Below, one piece after another: positions 46,381 through 58,199 of a DNA stretch of 64,000 nt (positions within the stretch are counted from its first letter, which is position 1; each line of letters opens with the position of its first letter). The stretch covers positions 10,499,030-10,563,029 of the forward strand of contig BSYO01000030.1 in the NCBI GenBank assembly GCA_033239525.1. The letters run 5' to 3'. A program made the translations under genes and the position numbers. The notes beneath the pieces were generated by a model, which was not told where the DNA came from, made no database searches, and saw only the letters and a list, made by a program, of their open reading frames with translations. The DNA is from Nepenthes gracilis (Eukaryota; Streptophyta; Magnoliopsida; Caryophyllales; Nepenthaceae).

Positions 46381-46689
46381 TTCTTTGACTGGGTAATGTG
46401 AAAATAACCCCATAACTGGTCCATATACACAAATTTTGTACTAAATAAAATAAATTTTATAATATTTATAAAATATTATATGGATAACAGATTTTAGAGG
46501 AACGTGAGGGTAGTGATCATTATATGGATAATAGTTAGGGATGGTTGTCTCAAGCAATTGTTACAGTTGAAAACTTCATTAGATCATAGCCGACATATGA
46601 TATGTGCTCGGATTCATCCGAAACCATTAAATAAGAATTGGAGGGTAGTGACAAATCTCCAATTCATTCGGCTAAGCTTTTCTTAGTAC
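46018..46689. other. AT-rich region upstream of ACLA
   Basis: It contains a (TA)n run at 46340-46372. No gene is recognised. The part after about 46500 may already belong to the LINE relic that follows. Confidence 0.45.
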
Positions 46690-47110
46690 CTGGATCAAAT
46701 TTTCACTCTCTCGTGTTCTTATTTTTTGGCTTGCTATTAGTGATAAATTTGGGATCTTGAACTGGTTGAGATTCCTTAATCTCTCTTCACGTTATGGTTT
46801 TTGCAAGTTTGATAGGAAATTAATATATCACTTATCTGTTAAATGTCTGTTTATTCAAAAGATTCGAAGAATTATATGGACAAACAGTAGATGTGCTTAG
46901 CCATATGCTAGCTACTGGACCACAGCTATTAGATGGGCAACACAAAAGAAATACGGGATCTCATATTGATTTTAATTCAGTCTAACATTAGCTGCTACTA
47001 TTTATTTTATTTGGAAGGGCCAAAATACTTGCATCTTTGATTCATTGGTCTCCTTTAATGAAGATAAAACTACGAGGATAATCTTTAATCACAAAAGAAT
47101 TACTATTATT
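46690..47110 (+). pseudogene. L1-type LINE ORF2 relic (zf-RVT and C-terminal tail)
   Basis: One forward frame, with three stops, reads FSLSRVLIFWLAISDKFGIL (IxWLAI block of zf-RVT), then IYHLSVKCLFIQKIRRIIWT (HLxxxCxxxxxIW, with the first cysteine-histidine ligands partly lost), WTTAIRW, LAATIYFIWKGQNTCIF and FNEDKTTRII (the xxYxIWxxRNxRIF tail). Order and spacing match the end of plant LINE ORF2. It lies upstream of ACLA. Confidence 0.7.
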
Positions 47111-47249
47111 GTTATTATTATTATCAAAAATGTACGAACATCGACATAGTTGTCATGATTGGTGGACCATCCAATGCTATTGTTATCCGCATTGCTCTTG
47201 ATTCATCCTCAAATCCAGGTTATTATACGGATTATGGAGCCTTTAGATT

Positions 47250-48110
47250 TCTTGCATCCAGTTGAACTCGAATGGATCTGATTTTTGCAACTCTCAATAT
47301 GGACACTGCGCACCACAAACAATTAATAAGAGATTAAAATATTGGCGAGACTCGTTTCCCAATTTATCTTTCAAAATTCAAGTCAGAAATCTTTCTAAAA
47401 GAATAAAAATATATAAGTGTGTGAAGGTAAACGAAATGTTGAATGTGAGAATGCTTATATGCAAGAGGTGTGAGTGAGGGTAAGAAGAGGCTTGAGCTTC
47501 TTTTATACACTTCGGAGAGTGGCTCACTACGATCGATGAATCAAGTGACAGGTGGTTGGAAGAAAGAGAGTTGGGTTATTTCTCCGTTTGTTGAGAGTCT
47601 GAGCTCACGTTTGGCTTCAAAACTTAGTTTGAGATAGCTGTGAAATGTTTCGGGTGGTTTTGGATCACTGAATGACCTTTAGTGATCTTGGATTCCTCTC
47701 CCTTCTCCAACGAAAGAGAAGGTATTTGTAGAGTTCCATGGATGAGATTTTTGGCACGGGAATCTATGATAGATATTCTGCCTGGGTCACCGGCTGCTAA
47801 GTATTAGTAATGGCCATCAGTGCCAGCTGTCGTCTTATGGTGGCAATGAAACCGTCGTCGGGCGTGGTTGACACAAGCCTAGCTGCCCTTTGTTATGATT
47901 GGTTGAGTTGTTGTCGAGTAGCGGGTGCTGCGGCTTGTCAGAGTTAACCGTGCTGCGGCTGGTATTCTCTGAGTCGACGCCCTCTGAACTGCCAATCTTT
48001 AGGTGTCGAGAGGGAAAGTACAGATAGATTGTGATTGGATGCACGTCAGGTGCTATCAATGGATTTAGGTGCGGTCTGTCCGATCCAAGATCCATCTTGC
48101 GGTGCTAGAT
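47250..48110 (-). mobile_element. Tat-like LTR, copy 1 (minus strand, boundaries approximate)
   Basis: It shares with 55256-56251 the segment around CTGCGCAC-x-ACAAAyAA and CAATTTATCTTTC, and the same layout: a minus-strand end with GTGCGCAG, then a leader, a GGTATTTGTAG TATA-like site and a GC-rich U3. The left end TCTTGCATCC corresponds to TGATGCGTCC of the better copy. The right end is not clear. Confidence 0.5.
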
Positions 48111-49140
48111 TTCGTACAAAGCTTTTAGACCCCACCACCTAACTTGGCCTTCCTGCCGCTTGAACCTCGTTCCTACTTGGTTCATATTTGTACTGAACCT
48201 ATCAATTCTTAATAATTGTTGCTTGAGCAAGGATAAGAGCAGTGTTGGGGCATATAGGATTGGTGATTAATATTTTCATATGCCGATAATAAACTCGCAT
48301 ATTTATATAAAGTTAGCTATTTCTATTTCTTGTAATAAATATTATAATGTAACATTTAATTCAAAGGTTATTTTTTAGCCAAACGGGTAATTATAATAAA
48401 ATATGAATATATATAGTTTGCCATTATTTTTACTTCCTTATTCCTCCACCCAAGCATCGGTAAAGGAATATTTATTATTAAAGCTATTAGATTGGTATAT
48501 TTACATATGAATTGGCACAACTCAACCACAATTTAAGTTTGGTATCTAAAGAATGCAGAAGCCCAATCGAACCGAGTGAAATCGAGCCGAATTCATAAAC
48601 AGGTTAGACTCAAATTTCTAAACTATGTCTTAAATGAGCTTATAAATAAGTTATTATTAATATTTAAATAAATCTATTTATGAACATATAAAATTAATTT
48701 ATTTATAAATATATAAACGAACCCACAAAATATTTACATTCGAGTTATTCATGAGTTTAAATAAACCAAGCTTAATAAATTTTAGAATTAGCTCATTTAT
48801 TTGACCGATCTTAAAATTAAACTTAAATTTTATTTATTTTACAAATAAATAATTCCAAGAAGGTTGGGTGTAAACGTTGTATTTCTTGTCGTGGCCTAAC
48901 CTAATTCTGCCCTCCCCAAATTGAGCGCCAGCAAAATGAAGTCAGGTTTAAAGTATTAAAAATTATTATTTATATATCAACTATACACTCATTTAAAGAT
49001 TAACAAAATTAAGTATTAGATTTTATTCTTTTTTTCCTCTTTCTTGGTATTAAAATAATAACTTTGATATAATAAATATATGAGTAAGTATATAAATAAT
49101 ATTATTTTAAAATGTTTATTTCCTTCTCAATAGGGTTGAG
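48111..49140. other. Intergenic; decayed non-autonomous repeat at about 48530-48880
   Basis: The stretch with AATCGAACCGAGTGAAATCG, many CTCATTTAT-type words and GGGTGTAAACG at the end resembles a very common plant short repeat rich in CGAGCTCG, with most CpG sites lost. The family is uncertain. No gene is seen. Confidence 0.35.
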
Positions 49141-49149
49141 TTCTTTATG

Positions 49150-49700
49150 GGAGCTAAAATTGAATTTTACATGTTATATTTGATTATGCCCGCTGTGGCC
49201 GCCATCGCCGGAGAAGAAGCCATTGTCGCAGTCGTTGCTCTCTTTTGTCACTGTTGCCACAAACCATTGCAGTATTTATATATGTGTGTGTATATATATA
49301 TGTATATATACATACACTCGAGGACTCCTAAACTTTCTATTAACACACCTAGGTATATATAAATATATGTGGGTATTTGAAAAAAAAATACATATAAATG
49401 TATGTTGACAGTGTATTTGTAATTATTTATGCTAATATCAGGAGTATATATGAATATAAATACCATACACGTGAATATATTTATATGGATGATGCATATA
49501 TGTATGGGTGTAAGCCGGATAGTAAAAAGATATTATATATGGATGCTTGCATATTGATAATACAAATGATATATAATTATAGGTGTATATACATACGAAA
49601 AAGGGTTTGTATGGGTAGAAGATATGACATATATGCATGTGTGTGTGCGCACGTATGTATATTTACTGGCCATGAGTGCGTGTGTATATGTATATAAGTG
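49150..49700. repeat. Low-complexity TATG/TATA-rich region
   Basis: Degenerate TATATG and TGTG runs generate overlapping open frames on both strands. These are tyrosine/isoleucine-rich and have no coding support. Confidence 0.75.
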
Positions 49701-49749
49701 TGTATGTGAGTTTGGTACAGCTATTTATGTATATATTTATATATTATAC

Positions 49750-50520
49750 ATTGCAAGAATGATGTTAAATATATTATATTTATAATCTTGTGAACATTAT
49801 ACATAAAATATTGATAAAATTCATACTAATGGAGAGTACTAAGTTTGACATCTAATAGATATGGAGTATTCAATAACCATTTAAGCGTGTATCACAGTTG
49901 GATCATGAAAATACATATATGTCATATTCTGTGTTACCTAACTAGGTGACAAAAATATTATTCGTGTAAATTAATATAGATATTTATACACTATGAATGA
50001 CAAAAATTACAAGACAATAAAGCTAGTCGTTTACTAAATCTATGAGCTCTAATACCTTGTGGATTTATCCAATTATTGGAAGCAAGTGCGCAATTGGTGA
50101 TTTACAGTGACATATAATATCAGAGAAAATCATATGATATCTTATATAGTTAGGATCTTTAATGAGATAAGTTTAATAAAATTTATATCGTTGTTGATAT
50201 TCAAATTTAATAGAATTCAAATTATATTTCTAATATTTTATTGTTGTGATTTTTTGAGTTGTGGATATGATATGTTATTAAATTTTGGATAATTATTGAT
50301 TTTATCTTAGGTTTATAATTTATTTATTTATATTGAGTTATTATCCAAGATGATTGTACTATATTTAGTTATTATTGATTTATTTATTTAGATATTTAAC
50401 TCACTTTTATATTTTATTAGCTCTAGAATAAAAGATTAATATTAGATTTGAAGATATTGTACATTTGCTGAAAAAATTTTAGATAGAGACGATTTTAAAA
50501 TTAGAAGTTCATGACAACTT
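49750..50520 (+). mobile_element. Partial copy of the LTR found in ACLA intron 1
   Basis: It shares ATAATCTTGTGAACA, TTTACAGTGACATATAA, ATGATATCTTATATAGTT and ATTATCCAAGAT with 44350-44930, in the same order and orientation. It is truncated after ATTGTACATTTG near 50460-50520. About 70 percent similarity by eye. Confidence 0.65.
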
Positions 50521-51287
50521 TAGAAGTAAATAAAGTACAGATTTTAATATTTCACCAAAAATTTAAAATCAGAATTTAAATTTTGTTAATAATTCTTCCA
50601 CTGACCTCCCTTTCTTGGGGAAAATTTGATAAGAAATTTTTCTTTTTTTGTTAATATTCTATAATATTTGTTTTGTTTATTAATTAAATCAAGATCCATG
50701 CACAGAAATCATATGGCCGGCTAGCTTGGATCTTAATGAAAAAATTATACTGTCAAAAACTTAGGGTTTATTATATTTTTCAAGGTCAAAGCCAAATTCC
50801 ATTAAAAAATTATTTTAAACATGTTAGGTAGCACGAGCTTCGAGTTAAAAAATCCCAAGTAAGATGTTTATTCCAACTCTAGCCTCGATTACACCAACGA
50901 CTAGCCAAATAACTCAAGGGCAATTTGGGGTCGTCTGCCACCCTTTCAAATGAGTGCGGCTTAGAGCATGCCATGGTTGAATAAGAACATATGTTTTTCT
51001 CTTTGAATGTTGACTTTGATATAATAATAAAAGTTACCTAGATAAATGCCCAATTGATAAGGTTAAGGGGCATAAATATTACTCTCATTTTTACCGAACA
51101 GGTTGGACCAAAGATACTGATTTTATTGGAAATAAAAATGCTATAGCTCACTCGGTATTATAAATTGAGGTAGAATTGAATAGAATAGGATGACCCATAA
51201 AGGACAAATGAATTTACAACTATTATACTTAATTAAATACTTATCATTTTAGATCTATAAATAGTTTATAGAAATAAAATAAAATGA
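50521..51287. other. Intergenic, nothing recognised
   Basis: AT-rich sequence without gene or repeat signatures. Confidence 0.45.
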
Positions 51288-54095
51288 ATAAATATTAATC
51301 AAAAAACATACTTGTAGTAAGGATAAAATGTCATTTTTAATGTCTGATTGATATGATATGTTAGAAGTAAACATTCGATTCACTTAGACTATCAAATGTT
51401 ACCATGGCTTTCCATAAGTCAGTAGCTTTTCCAATGATTATAGAAGAAATGAAGATGATATATATTTCAAATATTTAGAGTTCTACTTATTCTACAAGTT
51501 TACAGTATTTCTGTCATAATGAACACAAGGTTCTAGAATTGTCGACATTTCTTACTTTTTTTTTTTAATAACACTATATTTAGTTGTTAAAATGGAATAA
51601 GATAGGAACAGTATAATTATTTTTAGAGAATGAAATAATGTATAAATAAAGTTTTAAATTGGTATTTTATTATTTGATTAATTAATTAGAATAAATAAAA
51701 TTAAATTAGAAATTAATTTTTTAATATTTGATATATAGTAATAATAAAAAAATGCTAAAAAATTATTATAAAATGATTATTTTATCATTCTATACTGAAA
51801 TAATATTCCAGTATATATTAGAAGATTTAATAAATCTAATCAAAATCAATTTACCTGATCTACTTGATCTTACTGATATAAAATTTTATAAAATTTGATC
51901 AAAATATATTGTTTATTTCACCACTTTTTCCAATCCGAGCATGTGATCTAATTTAGTAGACCCATTTGAGAATTGTTTTAAATCTTTTTCAATATTATAA
52001 GTGATTATAATAAAAAAATCTGATTTATTTTTGGGTAGGATATAATCAGGAGTGAAAATAATCAATTTGGGCTGAACTAACTCAAATTACAATTTTTTTA
52101 TAAAAATATTTTTAAGTTTTATTAAATGCCAAATATAAAATTATTTTAATAAATTATATCTTCTTATAATTATTAATTTTTATATGAAGATTTTTTATTT
52201 AAATATACTTAGGCATATATTCATATAATTACTTTTTGCCTAAATCGTTCGTCATCGAATTAAATGTAGAATTGACAATATCATTCAATTTTGCATAATT
52301 TCTTCATCATCTTGCATTTTTAGTTCTTCGAAAAGGATTTTTCTAGTTTCGTTCCTTCAAGTGGTTTCTAAAATATTCCACGCATCTTTAGAGCAACGTT
52401 TACAAAGATTGAGTTTGTAAGTAGAAAGGAAAGAAAGAGTACTTCGCCCGATGATCCATTGATTTAAGGAAGGCTCTCATTTTTTACGTGGGAAGCATAA
52501 TTACTCCTTGAATGAGAGAAAAAAATCATAGGATTTTGAATCTGAGAATAATTCCACTATCCAAGTATTTGAATATAAAGGGGGATAGTAAAGTGTGCCG
52601 TGAATCCTAATGATTACTCTTACAAATACAAATATTCTCCTAATTAAAAATGTAAGTGGTTTACTATTTCTTTCTCTCTATGGGAATGAATGCAAGTGAA
52701 GTAATTTTGGGATTCCTTTGTTAGGGTTGTGAAATATAACAATTTGAAGGTTTATATATAGTTGAATCGTAGGAACGGGCAGAACGTTCGTTGAGCGGCC
52801 TATGTTACAGTTTATCGGCTCGGCGGGTGGGGGGTGCGAGAGGCTATGTTTTGGTTTGTGTGAGCGAGCATCGAAAGCCCTTATTCTCGATTACATGCTC
52901 GAGCGGACATCGAGCATGAAGCGAGGGCGGTCCTTGGGCCAGGCCGAGCGCGTGGAGGGCGGACCGAATGAATTTTAATGAATTTTAAACCGACAACCCA
53001 CGCCACCAACTGCCGGAATATCAAATCAACAAATATTAATCAAAAACATACTTGTAGTAAGGATAAAATGTCATTTTTAATGTCGATTGATATGATATGT
53101 TGTAAATGTCGATTCACTTAGACTATCAAATGTTACCATGGCTTCCCATAAGTCAGTAGCTTTTCCAATGATTATAGAAGAAATTAAGATGATATATATT
53201 TTAAATATTTAGAGTTCTACTTATTTTAAAAGTTAACTGTATTTTTGTCAAAATGAACACAAAGTTTTAGAATTGTCGACATTTCTTACTTTTTTTCTCG
53301 ACAATAACACTATATTTAATTGTTAAAATGGAATAAGATAGGAAGAATATAATTATTTTTAGAGAATAGAATAATGTATAAATAAAGTTTTAGATTTATA
53401 TTTTATTATTTGGTTAATTAATTAAAATAAGTAAAATTAAATTAGAAATTATTTTTTTAATATTTGATATATAATAATAATAAGAGAAATGCTAAAAAAT
53501 AATTATAAAATGATTATTTTATCATTCTAAACTAAAACAATATTCTAATATATATTAGAAGATTCAATAAACATCAAAATCCCTATTAATTGGATCTCAT
53601 CGACCATCCTAATATTATAAGTAGATATAATCAAAAAATCTGATTAATTTTTGGGTAGGATATAGTCATGAGTGAAAGTAATCAATTCGAGCTGAATTAA
53701 CTCAAATTATATTTTTTTTATAAAAATATTTTTTAATTTTATTAAATACCAAATTTATAAAATTATTTTAATAAATTATATCTTCTTGTAATTATTAATT
53801 TTATATAAAGATTTTTTATTTAAATATACTTAGGCATATATTCATATAATTAGTGTCTGTATAGAAAATGATCCGAATGTAGAGCAACACAAAACCGAGT
53901 TCGCGCGATCTTTGCGTTTTACGTAGAAGACTTTGGCCTTCATCGAGTTCATGAATTTTTACAGGGAAAAAATGTCCTAATGATTATTCTTCAAATACAA
54001 ATATTCCGTAATTGGTCTTTGTCACGAATAAATGCAAGTGAAGTAAATTTGGGATTTCTTTGTTAGGTGCACAATGAAGATTTATATATGGTTGA
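51288..54095. repeat. Tandem duplication with period 1,740 bp
   Basis: 51288-52235 is repeated at 53028-53860 with about 90 percent similarity (ACATACTTGTAGTAAGGATA occurs at 51306 and 53046). Weaker similarity with many indels extends to 52775 and 54095 (GCAAGTGAAGTAA, TTTATATATxGTTGAATC). The segment 52780-53027 is GC-rich and specific to the first unit. No coding potential. Confidence 0.75.
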
Positions 54096-54159
54096 ATCTT
54101 CCTACGTTGAGCGTTTGGCAACGCACGTCCTTGGGCTCCGATTAAGGACTTGTGCAGTA

Positions 54160-54375
54160 TTGAGTCATCGAACTCTTAAAGTCTTATCCTCTGCGTTATA
54201 TTCTCGGGATTTTTTTGGAGTCCTTAGGCTTCAAATGCTAAGTCAACCTTTCAGACTACTTCTTTTTCTGGACGGAAGCTTGACATCCACCAGGCTCCAG
54301 TGAGGATCCAAAATCTCGGGCTCTTAAAGTCTTATCCTCTACGTTATATTCTCGGGGTTTTTTGGGCCAAATTAG
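54160..54375. repeat. Local direct repeat of about 50 bp
   Basis: CTCTTAAAGTCTTATCCTCT followed by GCGTTATATTCTCGGG occurs at about 54172 and again, nearly unchanged, at about 54321. The open frame 54067-54303 overlaps the first copy and shows no recognisable product. Confidence 0.7.
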
Positions 54376-54479
54376 TTAACCTTTCGGACCATTTCAATTC
54401 CATGGGTTTCTTGAGCCGTGGATTCAAAGGCCTCTTGGGATAGCTCTTAGGCCAAATCTAAAAAATGGGTTCCTTAATT

Positions 54480-55255
54480 GGGCATTGGGTGTCCACTACC
54501 CATCAATTAATAATTTTTATGTAAAAATTTATTATTTAAAAATATAAATAGATAATATTTTAATCTACATAGTATAATTTTTAAAGATATTTTATATTTT
54601 TAATTATTTTTTATCTATTTACAAATCTTTAAAGATTAATACCTAAAAATAAAAAAAAATTATATCTCAACGCAAACCGGCCCAATTTAAATTATAAATA
54701 TATCCAGGTTGGTTACAAATTACAAACCCAACCCATGTTTGACCCAACACAACATTGCTGTGTTAGTAGGATTAATTTAAATATATATAATGTCATTTAG
54801 TGTCACTTAGTTTCTCAAAGAAATTATAAAAGGATCTTTATAAAATTTACCTTAAAAACTGACTCAGTTTCTATATAAGCTGCTATTTTTTAAAAAATAT
54901 ATTTTAATTCGGAAATTTAAAATTTATTTATTTTTTGAATAAAATATTATAAGAATTAAAGTTGTTCTTTAGAACGCTGAACTAAAGGTGGTGGAGGAAC
55001 GCGTGCGCGTCGTTTGCTGACCAACCAGAGGAGAATAGCCGATAGGTCAGTGCGCCCCACTTCGTTTCCCCCTTTTTTTTTTTTGTTGGTTAGGTGCAAT
55101 TGCCATGCCGCCCTTGCCTGTTTACCCACTAATATTTTTCACTACATTTTTCAAAGTTTTCATAAATATCTAATGAAAAAGTATAATTTTCTTATTTATA
55201 TACATAAAAGAGTAACCATTTTGAAAAAAAATAAAAACTAATACAAAAATAAATA
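54480..55255. other. Intergenic, nothing recognised
   Basis: AT-rich sequence with a short GC-richer island at about 54980-55130 and no recognisable gene. Confidence 0.45.
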
Positions 55256-56251
55256 TGATGCGTCCCTAGATCCAAATTGTTGTACATATTAAGAAGCCGT
55301 TGGGCCTTCCACGTCGGGTAGAATTTAAGCAGATCCGGTCTTCATCTCTGCTAATCTGAGTCCTGCGCACTACAAATAACAAGTAAAATGTCAAAAAATT
55401 GGTGAAATATATTTTTTAATTTATCTTTCGACACTCAAGTTTAAAATATTTCTCAATAGATAAAAAGATATGAGAATACAAGAAAACGTATAAATGCACT
55501 TATGTGAAAAAAATGAGTTTTGTGGAGGATTGAACTCTGAAAATACGCTTGATGGGAAGCGACTTTGAAAGCTAACGGAGGGATGGTACACTTGACGTAG
55601 AACAATTTTAAGAACTAGTGAGAGAAAGAGAGTTTAGTTCTCTCTGAACTCCTATATGCCTATTCGGGTCTCTCCTCCTACAATGGCGAATGATATTTGT
55701 AATATTTTGCAAAGATGGCGTTGGCGGTAAGACTTGCGATAGATGTCTTGTTTGGATTCACCGACCTATCCTAGCAATGGTCGTGGCCAACGTGTTAATT
55801 ATTACCTTGCGGTTGTGGTGCAACCGTGAGTAGTCCTTGGGGACACTTGCTAGGCAATTCTAGTGGATAATTCCTTGAACCACTTGGCAATTGTAGGGTC
55901 TAATAACTACAGCGTCCTTTTTACTGCATGCAGGTAAGCATGGCTGTCCTCTCTTAGCGTTGATCATGACTACCAATGATTGGCTTCTGCCGTGTCGGTA
56001 CCTTCTGCACTAATTAGGCTGTGGCCCCTGAATTGGAGAGTTCTCTCATCCTATCTCAAAATTGGAGAGTTCTCTTGTTTCATACCCCCTGAATTAGGAG
56101 GTTGTCTGGTGGCCTGGCCAGCCCTTTCCTCTAACAGCTCATTATATGTCGACTGTGATTGAGCCTATTACCAAGCATTCAAGGCTTCAATTTTCCTTAT
56201 TGACGGATGGGCTCATTCCTGCATCAGTCCACAGAGTTGCCGGACTCATCA
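55256..56251 (-). mobile_element. Solo Tat-like LTR, copy 2 (minus strand)
   Basis: The ends are inverted copies: TGATGCGTCCC at the left, and TGATGAGTCC read from the right. Flanking pentamers AAATA and AAATG differ at one transition. Read on the minus strand, the U3 is GC-rich and a leader ends with GTGCGCAGGACTCAGATTAG and GACGCATCA. That GACGCATCA terminus is shared with LTR-X and is similar to the LTR ending at 2118. A 25-bp duplication (TTGGAGAGTTCTC) lies near 56035-56075. Confidence 0.7.
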
Positions 56252-56767
56252 AAATGAGCTATGAAAAAATTGTATATGAGTTGAATGATGATTGGTTCTC
56301 ATAGCTGAATGAAAATTATATATTTATATATTTATTCTTATGAAATTAAATAGTAAAATAAAATGTTCTCTAAACCTAACCAATCTAGAGGTGTGCCAAA
56401 AAAATTAAATGAAAAGTTAACAAAGCTAATAAATCCGAATGAAAAATAGGATAATCCAATCAATCGTTGTTTTTTTTTTTTTACTTTTAGATGTTATTGT
56501 GTGTGTGTGTACGAGAGTGAGACAGAGGGAGGGGGTAAATTATGATTTGATTTAAAAGATTTTAGATTAAACTGCAAAATCTTTTTAATTTAAATGTAAA
56601 TTAAAATAATAGTTAAAATGTATGAAATGAACTCTGCCATTGACATTCAAATACCAAAATTAGTGTTGCACTCGACAAAGCAGAACGTGAGGAAATAGGC
56701 TTCTAGAGGACAATGCTCCGTGCATTAGCATTTTTGGGGAAGAAGATTATCTAGATGACGGACTCCA
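56252..56767. other. Intergenic, nothing recognised
   Basis: A short TGTG run lies near 56499-56512. No gene or element ends were found. Confidence 0.45.
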
Positions 56768-57960
56768 TGTAACATATATTCACTTTAATTTATATTTATG
56801 AAATTAGAATTATTATATTATAGATAAATATTAGTAAAATTATATTTTTAAAAATTAAAATCAAATATTAGAGGCATAAGGGTTGACACTTACAAAAAAA
56901 CCACACATAAGTGCATTTAAGGCAAAATTGCTATGCTTAATGGATACTTGTGCATAGATTTGACAATATAGGTTACGCTCAAGCACAAGATAAGCATCAT
57001 GTATGGATTGAATAAAATGGGTTATGCTCATGCACACTTTGGGTATACTCATATGCGCATACATCTAGGTATTGTGCCTGATAAGCACACAATTTGCACT
57101 AGTGTGCTAGTCTATTTATTTAAAGGCCTTGGCTTGATTTTTGGGCATTTGCATAAAAAAAATGAAAAAGATGGGAGAAGAGTATGAAACAAGAGAGAGG
57201 ATGAGAGAAAATGTGAAAAAGAAAAACAATTTTGAAGCTATTTTACATTTGATTGTGTAAATATTTTATTTAAAGTAAGTGAATCTAATCATATTCTTTC
57301 ATCTATTGTTAATTTTTTTAATTTTTCTTTTAGTTACTATTTAAATGTACATATATGTTATCATTTTTGTCTCCTTTTAAATATTTGTAACATGCAATTT
57401 AATTTTTATCAAGATTTAGACATTTTAAAAATTTATATTTATATTTAAGATATTGGTAAATCTTTGACTATTTAATTTTATATACTATTTTTATAAAAGT
57501 ATTTAATAAGAACTTTATTTTGTGAAATAGAATAGAGAATTTACTTTTTTTTTTTTAATTTGAAAAAGGTTTTGATATTTATTTTATATGATGCAAAGTT
57601 TTTTATTTTTAATTCAATAGAACAATTATAAGATAATTGATAAATTATATTCAAATATATCCTACTAAGTTACGCTCAATTTGAAAATTGAATATATCAT
57701 CTATGGAAGAAAAAAGTGATATTCGGCCCTATTTTTAGTTCCTAAATATGGATAACACATCTACATCTTTTGAATATTATTGTATCATTATTGAACTATT
57801 GGGAATATGCATTAAAAATTTGTTCTTTGATATTAGTTGATATGTGAATTACGAATCTTTCTTTCTTAGGTTTTTATGTATTTTCAATACAATCTTTTAA
57901 TTTTTATATTTTTCTAATATATTTTTATTGGTGAGGCTCTACTGATCGTTGGTTAATAAG
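56768..57960 (+). mobile_element. 5' LTR of a chromovirus (Ty3/gypsy)
   Basis: It begins TGTAACATATATTC and aligns with the 3' LTR (62152) over about 1.2 kb at a constant offset near 5,380. Shared words are ATTTAAGATATTGGT, AATAGAGAATTTACT and ATTTTTATGT. Similarity fades after about 57930, so the LTR's own 3' end is not resolved. Confidence 0.65.
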
Positions 57961-58199
57961 AATTAGTATGATTTGAGTATACTTTAAATAGTATATTGTT
58001 TAGAGGAAGAAAAGTAAATTATTAGTTTAAAATTATGCATAAATGTTATAAAAATTATATGGCCTAACATTTGAATTTTGATCATATCCTTTCCAACATA
58101 CATTGATATAAATTATATGTTCGACTATGAAAATTTATATTCTTACTAAATAATTGGGTCACTCATATTTTTGATTTTACTAACCTTTCTGATTAAAAA

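Noticed and set aside
49147..49697. Overlapping frames of 60-99 residues on both strands
   Set aside because: Produced by TATA/TATG/TGTG low-complexity sequence; composition is tyrosine/isoleucine-rich without domains.
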